Source: Dehalococcoidia bacterium
GTDB lineage: Bacteria; Chloroflexota; Dehalococcoidia; Lucifugimonadales; Lucifugimonadaceae
Assembly: GCA_026421185.1 (NCBI GenBank)
Contig: JAPKCH010000004.1
Coordinates: forward strand, 1 to 64,000
DNA: 64,000 nt
Direction: 5' to 3'
Below, in pieces: positions 30,087-42,745 of the stretch. Positions within the stretch are counted from its first letter, which is position 1, and each line of letters starts with the position of its first letter. The position numbers were made by a program, and so were the translations under genes. The notes beneath the pieces are model-generated. The model was not told where the DNA came from and searched no databases. It worked only from the letters and a program-made list of their open reading frames with translations.

Positions 30087-30707
30087 ATGTCTGTGCATAT
30101 TCAAAAAGCCATGCTTGCTGTTATTGCGGTCTTTCTCATCGCCGTCGCTGCATGCTCAAACTCAACAACTCCTGAGCCGACGGCTACGCCGATACCGATC
30201 GCTACAGCTATTACTGCAACGGTCGAGAATCTAACTGAAAGTTCACCGTCACTGGCTCCAGTTTTCTCCGTATCGAATATCGATGGTGAAAACGTTCGAT
30301 TAGAATATTTACTCGGCACAGTGCCCGTTTATCTGGTGTTCATTCCATCAACCACGAATGAATTAGACATTACACAACTCGAACAAATCCAGTCTCGAAT
30401 GGAACAGTTCAAAGAAATGAACGCAGAAGTTGTTGTTGTTGTTTCTGAATTACCAACGCAGGTAATTAACGCCAGAGATGAGTTTGCTCTCGACTTCTCA
30501 CTTATCGCAGATCCCATCGATGTCGTTGCAAACGATTGGCAAGTGTTCGATCTTGATAATGATGGCGAATCGAATCCCGCCAGTTTCGTATTCGATGCCC
30601 ACGGAAACCTAGTGGCGCGTCTAGTCGCAGCCGAGCCGAACGACCGCCCATCCATTGATGAAGTGCTCAGTGTGATAAGAGAATCGCTCAGCGTCGGGGC
30701 AATCTAA
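30087..30707 (+). CDS. Thioredoxin-fold lipoprotein without catalytic cysteine
   Basis: Lipobox VAACSN; PVYLVFIPSTTNELDITQLEQIQ...; PASFVFDAHGNLVARLVA; only Cys is the lipobox Cys. Confidence 0.6.
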   Translation: MSVHIQKAMLAVIAVFLIAVAACSNSTTPEPTATPIPIATAITATVENLTESSPSLAPVFSVSNIDGENVRLEYLLGTVPVYLVFIPSTTNELDITQLEQIQSRMEQFKEMNAEVVVVVSELPTQVINARDEFALDFSLIADPIDVVANDWQVFDLDNDGESNPASFVFDAHGNLVARLVAAEPNDRPSIDEVLSVIRESLSVGAI

Positions 30708-31999
30708 AGAATTTCACCGAACTGCTGGATAACGGCTCCGGCAGGCGGCTTCGGGAAGAAGTTTGTCGCCTTGGCTGGCAATCGCCAACCTCGAGTTACT
30801 ATCGCAACGAACTCATCGAGCGGCACAGGTCGCATGATGAAGGCCATTCGCGCTTCACCACTTTCGATCTGTCGAGCAATTAGCTCAGCATCGTGATGAG
30901 GGCTGATAACCAATTCTTCGCGCTCTTCAGTAATGACAGGCCGGAGAATGTGCGAGTGAAGTTGCGAGTACTCAGAATTTTCTAATGCGTTCTCCGCAGG
31001 CGCCGGTGATTTCATGCTTGCGATATGAAACTTACCGGGCTCTTTCGCGTACAAGCCAAATATCACTTCCGTACTTTGACGTTCACCAAGTGCCACCGAG
31101 AATTCTTCGATTTGATCCTTTGCCGAAAGACCAGCACTAGGCGTCCATTCTTCGAGATCGCATGTGTTTTCTAAAGACTCGATGATCGCAGAAAATTCTT
31201 CATCTGTAGTCGACTCCACAAGTCGGTGGTAACCACGGGTGATCAGACCCGGCTCATCGAACGCAACCATTAACATTATTCGGAAGTTAATCGACTCGTC
31301 GTGCTCAACTTCTCGTTCTGCACGAACGCTTCCTCGATACCGCAGAGCCGCTTCGTATCGATGATGGCCGTCAGCGATGAATATCTCGGCATCCTTGAGT
31401 GAGGCCTGAAGAACACCAATTGTTCCGGGATCCGAAACTCGCCACAAACGCAGTTGCGGCATATCGGGCGGATTAAACACAGCGGTCGGTTCACCGCCAG
31501 CGATCGCCCTAACAAGATTGCCCACGCTAGATCGTAGATCATCTCTGAATATCGATAGCAATGGACTGTAGTTCGACTGCGCAGCTCCCATCAATTTCAC
31601 ACGGTCGGCGACCCATTCAGATCGAGTCCCCTCGTGAGGAAGTATGACATTCTGATCGTAATCTTCAAGTCGAACGGCAGCTACGAATCCACGCCGTAAA
31701 TGCGTTTGCCCCTGATACTCAAACTTTTCCTCGGTTACATATATCGAAGGGGTTTCTTCGTGTTTTAGCACACCCGAATCGGTCCATACTTGAGCGGTTT
31801 CGGCAGCTGAGTCGTACGGGTCTTGCGTAAGCCCACGGCGCGCCAGCTCAAGCCGGACGATGTTGTACCGCGAGCGTGCATACAGTTCTTGCTGAAGCTG
31901 TGGTGTGATGACGTCGAACGGCGGGCAAACGTTAAGACTCACGTCGCCAGCGACTTCGGGGTTATAACGTACTGCTCGGAAGGGCTGAATTTCTGCCAT
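30704..31999 (-). CDS. DUF1015 family protein
   Basis: MAEIQPFRAVRYNPEVAGDVSLNVCPPFDVITPQLQQELYARSRYNIVRLEL; IADGHHRYEAAL. Confidence 0.92.
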   Translation of the reverse strand: MAEIQPFRAVRYNPEVAGDVSLNVCPPFDVITPQLQQELYARSRYNIVRLELARRGLTQDPYDSAAETAQVWTDSGVLKHEETPSIYVTEEKFEYQGQTHLRRGFVAAVRLEDYDQNVILPHEGTRSEWVADRVKLMGAAQSNYSPLLSIFRDDLRSSVGNLVRAIAGGEPTAVFNPPDMPQLRLWRVSDPGTIGVLQASLKDAEIFIADGHHRYEAALRYRGSVRAEREVEHDESINFRIMLMVAFDEPGLITRGYHRLVESTTDEEFSAIIESLENTCDLEEWTPSAGLSAKDQIEEFSVALGERQSTEVIFGLYAKEPGKFHIASMKSPAPAENALENSEYSQLHSHILRPVITEEREELVISPHHDAELIARQIESGEARMAFIMRPVPLDEFVAIVTRGWRLPAKATNFFPKPPAGAVIQQFGEIL

Positions 32000-32228
32000 A
32001 AGTGAGTTTGAGATAAGAGTCTTGAAGCGTAATAATCGACGCAATTAGGTAAACGAGTATAAACCTACTTTCAGAACTGATCTCTTCGTCAAGTACGATC
32101 ATATTCAAGATTCTTCTAGTTGAGTTGAATCTTCTGGGCGTTGTTATACTCGTCAGGCCGCTTTTGCAGCACATATTTCGGTGCCTTAGCTTTACGTATT
32201 ACCCTTGGATTAACTTTCGAATTTCTAA

Positions 32229-34370
<2,142 letters not shown>

Positions 34371-34389
34371 CCCTGCATTGAACTGACTG

Positions 34390-34437
34390 ACATTAGATTA
34401 GTGATTACCGAACGTCACTGAATCACTAACCTAATGT
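34390..34437. repeat. 17-bp inverted repeat (one mismatch) after ligA
   Basis: acattagattagtgatt ... aatcactaacctaatgt; no U-tract on the + strand. Confidence 0.65.
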
Positions 34438-34786
34438 CGAAAAAAGTGTCGAAACCGTAGTTGCTTCAGCCAGTGCATCTTCCAGTAAACCATTTGGACT
34501 ATCGTTGGGCCTGTGTGTCATAAAGATTGGTAAATCTCTCTCAAGAGCTTTCCTAAACATCGTGTCCTACAGGTGGCGGGCAATCTCTCTGGCATACTGA
34601 TCGGATAGCCGCAGTTGTTTCGATTTTGGTGCTTGATTCACCAAATATCGAAAAACTCGTAAGCCTATTCCGGCTCAATTCCGCTGGAGATTTGCCTGAC
34701 TTTGCCAACGTTCTCGACGATAAGGTCATATCATTTGTAAACAATTTGTTTGGCAAACCCGGCGACACGAGCGGAAGTAACGAAGA

Positions 34787-35443
34787 TTGGGCGTCTCTTC
34801 ACTCTTAGACAAGCTGTTTCCAAGCGGCAACGGCGATGGATCTCAAGGTTCACCGTGGATAATTCTCGGACTTGGAAACCCTGGCGCTGAGTACAAAAAC
34901 ACCCGCCACAATGTTGGCTGGTGGTGTATGGATGAGCTGGTGAAACGCACTAACGCCGTTCTGAATCGCAAACACAAAGAGTTGCGATTCGCTGAGGTTA
35001 AACTTGGAACGTGTCCAGTAGTTCTTGGCTATCCGCGTACATTCATGAATCGATCCGGAACGGCTTTGAGTTATCTCACAAATCGATTCAATCCTGAACC
35101 AGAAAAAATTCTGGTAGTCACCGACGATATAAACCTGAAACCCGGTTCCGTGCGTATAAGGAAAAAGGGCGGTCCAGGCGGACACAACGGGTTGAAGTCG
35201 ATCATCACGACTCTCGGCACTAACGAGTTCCTACGAGTACGGATTGGTGTAGGAAATCCTGAATCATCTGCTGAACAGGTCGCCCACGTATTAGGAACAT
35301 TTGATCCAAAATCACGTGAGCTTGTTAGCGCGGCTGCCAACCGTGCCGCAGATGCGATAACGATGATCGTGAACGGTGAATTTGATAACGCTATGAACAA
35401 GTTCAACGCCAAGAGCAATGACGAAGCACCAACATCGAAATGA
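34787..35443 (+). CDS. pth: Peptidyl-tRNA hydrolase
   Basis: ILGLGNPGAEYKNTRHNVGWWCMDEL; PRTFMNRSG; KGGPGGHNGLKSII. Confidence 0.96.
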   Translation: MGVSSLLDKLFPSGNGDGSQGSPWIILGLGNPGAEYKNTRHNVGWWCMDELVKRTNAVLNRKHKELRFAEVKLGTCPVVLGYPRTFMNRSGTALSYLTNRFNPEPEKILVVTDDINLKPGSVRIRKKGGPGGHNGLKSIITTLGTNEFLRVRIGVGNPESSAEQVAHVLGTFDPKSRELVSAAANRAADAITMIVNGEFDNAMNKFNAKSNDEAPTSK

Positions 35444-37548
35444 CGCTGGGCATAATTTTATTGCAACAATCAAAAAGATTGATCGTCAATTCAGTCGCTT
35501 TCAGCGGATTAGCAGCCTTCGCAATGCTTGGCGGCGCTTGCCAAAACAATTCCGATAACGATCCAGAATCTTCCGCTTCAGTAATCGTATCTTCAGACGA
35601 ACCAACTCAATCGCTAACGATCGTCGAGTCTTCGTCCACTCCGGCTCCGAGCGCCACAAATCGTCCGACAGATATCGCTACTGCCACCTCAGATCCCATC
35701 TCTGTACCAACGGCGACGGCGACAGCAATACCGCTCATTCCTACTGTAGAAAGTTCTCCAACTCCCACTGCGACTCCTATGCCAATATTCGTCCCAGCAC
35801 GCCAAGAACCAAACATTCCAACACCGCCGGATCGAGATCTTCAGGATCTTGGAAAACGCTTAGTCCCCGGCTACAACGAGTCGATAACCTCTTTTACTTC
35901 GGAACCTTTGATCCTCGGTCAGCAAGTTGAATTTTGGGTATCACGTGATATCGGTAGCGTAATCGTTAACGGCGAAGTTTCTTACATATCGGAACACGTT
36001 TACTGGGTGTTCGAACATGGTTTCGAACCTGATACAGCCGTTATAGCGGAAGTCGCTAACAACTTCGAATCCGACGTATGGCCAGCGGTAACTAACGTTT
36101 TTGGCACGCCACTCATACCTGGAATTGATGGGGACGACCGGATAGTCATCTACACCAGCATTCTCCGTACTGGAGTTGCTGGATATTTCTCTGCTGCCGA
36201 TTCGTATCCGATCGAAATTCGAGATCACTCAAATCAACGTGAAGCGCTGTACATGTCGGCGGACAGGATTCAACTCACTGATAGCGAATACCTCAGTGTG
36301 CTCGCCCACGAACTTCAGCATGCGACCCATTTTGCGACCGACAGTAGCGAAGATTCCTGGATAAACGAAGGACTCTCCGAAGTAGCCGCAGAAATCGCTG
36401 GATTCGAGCGATCAGCAGTCAGCCAATTCGTTCGAGCACCTGCGACTTCGCTCACGGCTTGGGCACAAGACATTACGATTTCAACTGCTAATTACGGAGC
36501 GGCGCATCTCTTCTTAGACTTCGTCGCCTCACATTACGGCGGTAATGAAATCCTCTCTGCAATCGCGCTCAATCAAGACGATGGAATTAACTCGATCGAC
36601 GGAACCCTCACCGAAATGGGCTTTAGCGCTACCGCAAACGATGTTTTCGCCGACTGGCTAATCGCCAATTACCTACATGAGGACGAGGGTCCCTATAGCT
36701 ACAAAGAACGCACCTTCCCACCCGTAAAAAGCATCTACAAACGTGCGCCAGATTCAATCAATGGCAAGGTCAAATCGTTTGGAGCTGACTACGTTGTGAC
36801 TTCGAGTGGGTCGAGTCAGATGACCATCGGATTTAGTGGCGAAGCAGAAACAGCATTGCTCACTTCTGCACCACATTCTGGTGATACATGTTGGTGGTCG
36901 AATCAAGGCGACTCAATCGATTCAAATCTCACTCTAAACGTCGATCTTCGTCCAATAAGTGCAGGTAATACGGCAACGCTGAAGTATTGGGTCAATTACG
37001 AAATCGAAGAGTTTTGGGACTACGCCTACGTGATGGTTTCAATCAATAACGGCGAAACATGGGACATCATCGACACCGAGCATACGCTCAATTTTAATCC
37101 CAACGGAAACGCTTACGGGGCGGGACTTACAGGCAGGAGTCTCGGATGGGTTCAGGATTACGTCGATATTTCTGAATATTCCGGTGAGCAAGTCTTGCTG
37201 AGATTCGAATACATTACCGACGATGCAGTCTTCTCGAAAGGCGCATGCTTCGATGATTTCGAAATCCCTGAATTAAACTGGTCCGATGACACATCTACCG
37301 TTGGTAACTGGGATTCGAAAGGATTCGCTCGCGTCGAAGAAACCATCCCTACGCAGTACTTAGTTCAGGTAATCCACGAGAAAAAAAACGGCGATCCGGT
37401 GGTTTACCAGCTACCTATCGACATCAATGGAAAGGGCAGTCTGACGGTCGAAGGAATCGATGAAGACGATCTCGTCATCACAGTGATAAGCGCTGTTACG
37501 CGCCAATCAACCCTGCCGACCGAATACACCATCGAAATCATCCCATAA
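35440..37548 (+). CDS. Secreted lipoprotein metallopeptidase with C-terminal MAM-like/immune inhibitor A-like domain
   Basis: MLGGACQN lipobox; PTATATAIP linker; LAHELQHATHF...WINEGLSEVAAE zinc site; DYAYVMVSINNGETWDII...LLRFEYITDDAVFSKGACFDDFEI. Confidence 0.85.
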   Translation: MTLGIILLQQSKRLIVNSVAFSGLAAFAMLGGACQNNSDNDPESSASVIVSSDEPTQSLTIVESSSTPAPSATNRPTDIATATSDPISVPTATATAIPLIPTVESSPTPTATPMPIFVPARQEPNIPTPPDRDLQDLGKRLVPGYNESITSFTSEPLILGQQVEFWVSRDIGSVIVNGEVSYISEHVYWVFEHGFEPDTAVIAEVANNFESDVWPAVTNVFGTPLIPGIDGDDRIVIYTSILRTGVAGYFSAADSYPIEIRDHSNQREALYMSADRIQLTDSEYLSVLAHELQHATHFATDSSEDSWINEGLSEVAAEIAGFERSAVSQFVRAPATSLTAWAQDITISTANYGAAHLFLDFVASHYGGNEILSAIALNQDDGINSIDGTLTEMGFSATANDVFADWLIANYLHEDEGPYSYKERTFPPVKSIYKRAPDSINGKVKSFGADYVVTSSGSSQMTIGFSGEAETALLTSAPHSGDTCWWSNQGDSIDSNLTLNVDLRPISAGNTATLKYWVNYEIEEFWDYAYVMVSINNGETWDIIDTEHTLNFNPNGNAYGAGLTGRSLGWVQDYVDISEYSGEQVLLRFEYITDDAVFSKGACFDDFEIPELNWSDDTSTVGNWDSKGFARVEETIPTQYLVQVIHEKKNGDPVVYQLPIDINGKGSLTVEGIDEDDLVITVISAVTRQSTLPTEYTIEIIP

Positions 37549-37562
37549 CTTGCACGTTAGCC

Positions 37563-38825
37563 CTACTTGGCTTCGATACGATCCCAACCGGTGTACGGCA
37601 CGAGCACTTCTGGAATAACGATTGAACCATCTTCCTGAAGACCATTCTCGATTACAGCGATCCAGATGCGTGGAAGCGCCAATCCCGACCCGTTCAACGT
37701 GTGCGGTAGCTTCGTTGAAGCGCCTACTTCTGGGCGATAGCGAGTGTTGTTACGGCGTGTCTGAAAATCGGTACATGTCGAGATCGAACTAACTTCAAGC
37801 CACTCGGCGCAACCAGGTGACCAAACCTCGATGTCATACGTCTTAGCCGACTGGAAGCCGATGTCACCAGCGCAAAGCTGGATCACTCGGTAAGTGAGAC
37901 CCAATCGTTCGCAAAGCGTTGAAGCCTCTCCAACCATTTCTTCCAACATTTCATCAGAAGTTTCGGGTTTAACGTAGCGGAACATTTCGACTTTTTCGAA
38001 CTGGTGAACGCGCTTAATTCCTCGAACATCACGGCCAGCCGAAGTTTGCTCTTTTCGAAAGCTCGGTGTCTGAGCAACATATTTCAATGGCAGCGTGTCG
38101 GGATCTATGATTTTTCCCTGATGCAGACCGTTCAGTGCGACTTCGGCTGTAGGAACAAGCCACAGATCCGACTCATCATCTCGGTAAAGATTCTCTTTGA
38201 ACTTAGGTAGGTTCCCTGAACCAGTCATCGTCTCCCCACGAACCAACAGCGGGGGATCGATCTCAGTGTACCCATGCTCCTCCGTATGAACATCGAGCAT
38301 CCAAGCGCCGATCGCACGCTGTAGCTTCGCACCTTTGCCCTTCAAAACATAGAAACGCGCGCCTGAGATGCTAGCACCAGCCTCTAGATCGAGGATTCCT
38401 AGCTCAGTAGCAACATTCCAATGAGCATTTCCGTGCGTTTCGGTAGTGCCTTCCGAAGTTCGAATAATCACGTTCGATTCTTCGTCAAGACCATCCGGAA
38501 CATCAGCCAAAGGAGGGTTTGGAATCGGCAACAATGTTACGTTCAGTTCTGTAAGAACTGTGGCGAGTTCAGCCTCGACTGTCTTAATACGTTCGCCGGT
38601 TTCACGCATCTCAGCTATTTCTTCGAGAGTTGGCTTACGCTTCTCTGCGCCAATTGCCTTGCTCACGTTATTACGTCGAGCACGATCAACATCACCATCC
38701 TGAATTAGTTGCTTTCGACGAGAGTCTAGTTCAAGAATCCTGTCGATTGGCGGATCTTCTCCGCGGCGAACCAATGCGGTTCGGAATTTCTCAGGATCTC
38801 GGACTATCTGTTCCAGTGAAAGCAT
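37563..38825 (-). CDS. serS: Seryl-tRNA synthetase
   Basis: TGSGNLPKFKENLY; LVPTAEVALNGLH; SFRKEQTSAGRDVRGIKRVHQFEKVEMF. Confidence 0.98.
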   Translation of the reverse strand: MLSLEQIVRDPEKFRTALVRRGEDPPIDRILELDSRRKQLIQDGDVDRARRNNVSKAIGAEKRKPTLEEIAEMRETGERIKTVEAELATVLTELNVTLLPIPNPPLADVPDGLDEESNVIIRTSEGTTETHGNAHWNVATELGILDLEAGASISGARFYVLKGKGAKLQRAIGAWMLDVHTEEHGYTEIDPPLLVRGETMTGSGNLPKFKENLYRDDESDLWLVPTAEVALNGLHQGKIIDPDTLPLKYVAQTPSFRKEQTSAGRDVRGIKRVHQFEKVEMFRYVKPETSDEMLEEMVGEASTLCERLGLTYRVIQLCAGDIGFQSAKTYDIEVWSPGCAEWLEVSSISTCTDFQTRRNNTRYRPEVGASTKLPHTLNGSGLALPRIWIAVIENGLQEDGSIVIPEVLVPYTGWDRIEAK

Positions 38826-38896
38826 TTTTTACTCTAGTAATTTTCAGACCATCGATGCAGATGCGATCGACAATTATGTAAGTATTTACGATTAGA

Positions 38897-40456
38897 TCAC
38901 GTATTGCGCATAGCTGGGAATAGCAAGATTTCTCGAATCGACTCCTCACCAGCAATCAGCATAGTTAGGCGGTCGATTCCGAGACCAAGCCCACCCGTTG
39001 GCGGCATACCGTGGTCAATCGCGAGTAAGAAGTCTTCGTCCAAACGATCAGCTTCATCATCACCAAATTCCAATCGTTGCTTTTCCTGCTGATCGAATCG
39101 TTCACGTTGATCAACAGGATCGTTCAATTCGGTAAACGCATTGCAAAGCTCAGTACCCATGACGAAACCTTCAAACCTCTCAACAATTTCGTCGGAGTCA
39201 GGTTTGCGTTTGGCGAGTGGTGACATTTCGACCGGGTAGTCGACCAAGAAATGCGGCTGCACCAAATGTGGTTCAACCTCTGTAGAAATTACCTTGTCGA
39301 GCAACCGGCCCCAAGCCGAACCTGCCTCAACGTGGATTCCACGTTCTCGCATCGCAGCGGCAAGCGATTCCACATCACGGGTTACGACAAAGTCTATTCC
39401 CGTACGTTTCTTAATTTCTTCTCGAAGGTCCAATCGAGGCCACGGGGGAGTCAAATCGATAGAAGGTCGCACGCCCTCTACTTCAGACAGCACCATCGAG
39501 CCAGTAGTTTCTTTGGCGATATATGAAACTAGTTGCTCGACCATTTCCATCACATATTTATAGTCTGCGTACGCCTGATAACTCTCGATAGTTGTGAACT
39601 CAGGGTTGTGATCGTGATCAAGCCCCTCATTACGGAACAATCGACCGATCTCGAATACTTTTTCGATTCCACCGACGATCAATTTCTTGAGATAAAGCTC
39701 TGTGGCAATTCGCAGGTACAAATCACGATCTAGTTGATTGTGGTGAGTCTCAAATGGAGTCGCCTGAGCACCGGCAGCAACCGGAACTAGAATAGGTGTT
39801 TCGACTTCGATAAATCCATGATCATGCATGAAATCACGCATCGACCGCACAACGTTTGATCGTAGCAAAGCGTTCTTCATCGCTTTGTCGTTTGAAATCA
39901 AATCAAGGTATCGCTGTCGGAACCGAATTTCCTGATCCTGTAAACCGTGCCATTTGTCAGGCAGTGGACGAATCGCCTTGGTTAGAACAGTAACCTTTTC
40001 GGCCTCAACACTGACTTCGCCGCGCCGAGTACGAATAACCGAACCCTCGACACCGATAATATCGCCAATATCCAGCAGATTTACGATTTCGTAGGCTTCA
40101 TCACCCATCGTGTTTTGACGAGCGAACGTCTGAATCGAACCGTACCCATCTTTTAAATCTATGAACGCAGCTTTACCCATTCCACGCCGAGCCATGACGC
40201 GGCCAGCGATACGGACGGTTTCAGTTTTTGGATGTTCCGCATCATCACCAACTACGTTGCTCGCCATAATTTCAGCGTACTCAAACAGTTTGGTAGCTTC
40301 AATTGAAGTGTGGGTACGATCATACCGAGCTGGGTACGGATCAATACCTTTCGCTCGAATCTGGGCTGCCTTAGCTAGGCGATCTTCGATGAGTTTCTGC
40401 TCACCCGCTGCCTGTTCTTCTTGATTCGGCTGTTCTTGTTGATCTTCGTTAGTCAT
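38897..40456 (-). CDS. lysS: Lysyl-tRNA synthetase
   Basis: RFRQRYLDLISN; GFIEVETPIL; FEIGRLFRNEGLDHDHNPEFTTIESYQAYADY; GLGLGIDRLTMLI. Confidence 0.98.
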   Translation of the reverse strand: MTNEDQQEQPNQEEQAAGEQKLIEDRLAKAAQIRAKGIDPYPARYDRTHTSIEATKLFEYAEIMASNVVGDDAEHPKTETVRIAGRVMARRGMGKAAFIDLKDGYGSIQTFARQNTMGDEAYEIVNLLDIGDIIGVEGSVIRTRRGEVSVEAEKVTVLTKAIRPLPDKWHGLQDQEIRFRQRYLDLISNDKAMKNALLRSNVVRSMRDFMHDHGFIEVETPILVPVAAGAQATPFETHHNQLDRDLYLRIATELYLKKLIVGGIEKVFEIGRLFRNEGLDHDHNPEFTTIESYQAYADYKYVMEMVEQLVSYIAKETTGSMVLSEVEGVRPSIDLTPPWPRLDLREEIKKRTGIDFVVTRDVESLAAAMRERGIHVEAGSAWGRLLDKVISTEVEPHLVQPHFLVDYPVEMSPLAKRKPDSDEIVERFEGFVMGTELCNAFTELNDPVDQRERFDQQEKQRLEFGDDEADRLDEDFLLAIDHGMPPTGGLGLGIDRLTMLIAGEESIREILLFPAMRNT

Positions 40457-40755
40457 ATATTTCGTGGCAGGAAAATTCTGCTGTACTTCGTATTCAGTCG
40501 TATCGTCACGCAGCTGAGTTCTACTCTGCTGCTGCAGCAATTCATTCTAAGCCAGCTAACGAACATACAGAGCATAAATCCACAACGGATTCAGACACAC
40601 TCTGACAGCACCGCTTCCGTGTAAAAACGCAAAAATCGGTAACAACCCACGATGGTCAATAATCACCCGCACCGTGAATAATCATTTTCGTCCCATCCTT
40701 TCTCTGGACTTATCAGAGGAAAAAACAGTGGTTTCAAGTGCGGATCGAAAGTGCG

Positions 40756-41340
40756 ATGAGTAACAAGCGAAGAGGATCGTCAGATTTTCGACGAGCTTCC
40801 GGTGGAAGTTCTCTTCGACCTACCACATCCAAAGTGAAATCAGCGATTTTCTCTATGCTTGGACCTGCTGGAACAAGCGGACTTCGTGTTCTAGATATCT
40901 ACGCAGGAACTGGGGCGCTTGGGATAGAAGCTCTAAAACGTGGCGCCACAAATGCCGTGTTTATCGAGCAAAACAGACGTCGTTGTGACGACATTAAAAA
41001 GGCTTTGGAAAAACACAAATTGGCAATGCAAAGCTCAGTCCAGACAGGAAACGCACTCAATGTAGTCGGAAGATTACAGGGTGAGTTCGACCTGATTTTT
41101 GCCGACCCACCATACGATTTGGTGGAATTTGAAGCGTTGTTTCATAAAGTCAGCGAAGCACACTTGATCGCTCCAAATGCGATCGTATTTGCCGAGCACT
41201 CGAAGATGACCAAGCTATCAGACGCACTTCCGGGGCTCAAATTATCTACGCACCGACTCTACGGCGATACCGCAGTTTCGGTCTATAAATCTGCAACCGA
41301 TACGTCCCCTTATTCAGGGACAGCAACAGGGGGCGAATAG
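40756..41340 (+). CDS. rsmD: 16S rRNA (guanine966-N2)-methyltransferase
   Basis: RPTTSKVKSAIFSML; VLDIYAGTGALGIEALKRGA; LIFADPPYD. Confidence 0.92.
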   Translation: MSNKRRGSSDFRRASGGSSLRPTTSKVKSAIFSMLGPAGTSGLRVLDIYAGTGALGIEALKRGATNAVFIEQNRRRCDDIKKALEKHKLAMQSSVQTGNALNVVGRLQGEFDLIFADPPYDLVEFEALFHKVSEAHLIAPNAIVFAEHSKMTKLSDALPGLKLSTHRLYGDTAVSVYKSATDTSPYSGTATGGE

Positions 41341-41841
41341 ATGGCGCTAGCGATCTATCCTGGCACATTTGACCCAGTGACCAATGGTCACGTGGATATT
41401 GTCGAAAGAGCATCACACACTGTCGATCATTTGACAGTTGGTGTTGTTCAAGTCTCATCGAAACGAACCATGTTCAACGTCGATGAGCGAATAAAAATGT
41501 TCGCCGATGCAGTGGCACACGTGTCCAACGTATCGGTGGAATCGTACTCAGGGCTCACGGTCAACGCTGCCCGAGAAATCGGCGCAACAGTAATAGTTCG
41601 TGGTCTACGAATCACTAGCGATTTCGAGTACGAAAGTGAAATGGCACTAATGAACCGCAGGATGGCTGAAGATATTGAAACGATTTGTCTTTTTAGCGCT
41701 CTGGAATTCCAGATCCTGAGTTCTTCAAGAGTGAAGGAAGTAGCCACTCTCGGCGCCGATGTGTCGGATCTAGTTCCTAAAAACGTTTGGGGGCCTCTGG
41801 TTGAGAGGCTCGAACAGCAAAAAGCAAGCATCAATAATTAG
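41341..41841 (+). CDS. coaD: Phosphopantetheine adenylyltransferase
   Basis: MALAIYPGTFDPVTNGHVDIVERA; VRGLRITSDFEYESEMALMNR. Confidence 0.97.
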   Translation: MALAIYPGTFDPVTNGHVDIVERASHTVDHLTVGVVQVSSKRTMFNVDERIKMFADAVAHVSNVSVESYSGLTVNAAREIGATVIVRGLRITSDFEYESEMALMNRRMAEDIETICLFSALEFQILSSSRVKEVATLGADVSDLVPKNVWGPLVERLEQQKASINN

Positions 41842-41872
41842 CACGCGTCAGTCCACACACATGGAGGCAGTA

Positions 41873-42466
41873 ATGACACTTATGTCACAACTAGAAGATC
41901 TTGAGGCGATGATCGTCAAAGGTCGAGTACCAGGAACAGCACGAACGCTCGTAAATTTGGACAAAATCACGGCAGTTATCGCCGAGATGAAGGGAGAAAT
42001 GCCCACTCAGATAAACGAAGCTGAAGGTGTTGTTCGTCAGAAAGACGCGATCATCAAGCAGGCTGAACTAGAATCCCGTCGAATTCGAGCATATGCAGAT
42101 GAAGAAGCCACGACGATTCGTCAGCTGGCTGAAGAGCAGTCGAACACTTTGCTGACAACTTCGCAAGAAGAAGCCCGTGCGATGATTCAGGAAACTGAAA
42201 TCACTCGAGTGGCTAACGAAGAAGCAGTCGTAATTGAAGCCGATGCTCAGAAGCGTGCTAGCCGATTGATCGATGATGGTGAGAGCCGTGTAAACGGAAT
42301 CTTGAACGATGCAGAGACTTCAGCAGACTCACGACGCAAGGGAGCAGACAACTATGCTCGCGAGGTACTGTTCACGCTTGAAGAACGGGTCGCCGACACG
42401 CTTGGTCAGGTTAGAGGTGGTATTGACCTCCTAGACGCCCGCCCAGTAGCAAACGTCGCCGATTAG
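41873..42466 (+). CDS. Coiled-coil protein (ATP synthase subunit B/DivIVA-like)
   Basis: Long Ala/Glu/Arg-rich helix; ggagg SD 5 nt before ATG 41873. Confidence 0.7.
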   Translation: MTLMSQLEDLEAMIVKGRVPGTARTLVNLDKITAVIAEMKGEMPTQINEAEGVVRQKDAIIKQAELESRRIRAYADEEATTIRQLAEEQSNTLLTTSQEEARAMIQETEITRVANEEAVVIEADAQKRASRLIDDGESRVNGILNDAETSADSRRKGADNYAREVLFTLEERVADTLGQVRGGIDLLDARPVANVAD

Positions 42467-42533
42467 TTCTGGTTCGCCTCGGAGCTCGTGATGTGTCCAA
42501 GTTAGAAAGCACGCACGGCATTAACAAAAGAAT

Positions 42534-42590
42534 CAACCACTCAGCCCTGTGCTCGCTCTCAAAAAGCGATGCAGGACTGAGTGGTTTTAA
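42534..42590 (+). terminator. Rho-independent terminator
   Basis: aaccactcagccctg...caggactgagtggtttt. Confidence 0.8.
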
Positions 42591-42745
42591 TAAGTCGATA
42601 AGCTAGCCCAAAATAGCCTGTTCAAAAAATAGTTGCCGAACAAGCCATCCGCCTGAACGAGCGCGCCACGCCAAACCCCAAAGTGCTTCCTGATCATTGG
42701 AATCTTTTGTTATTCCGGCTTCCTCAGAAGGAATCGAACTCGCCC

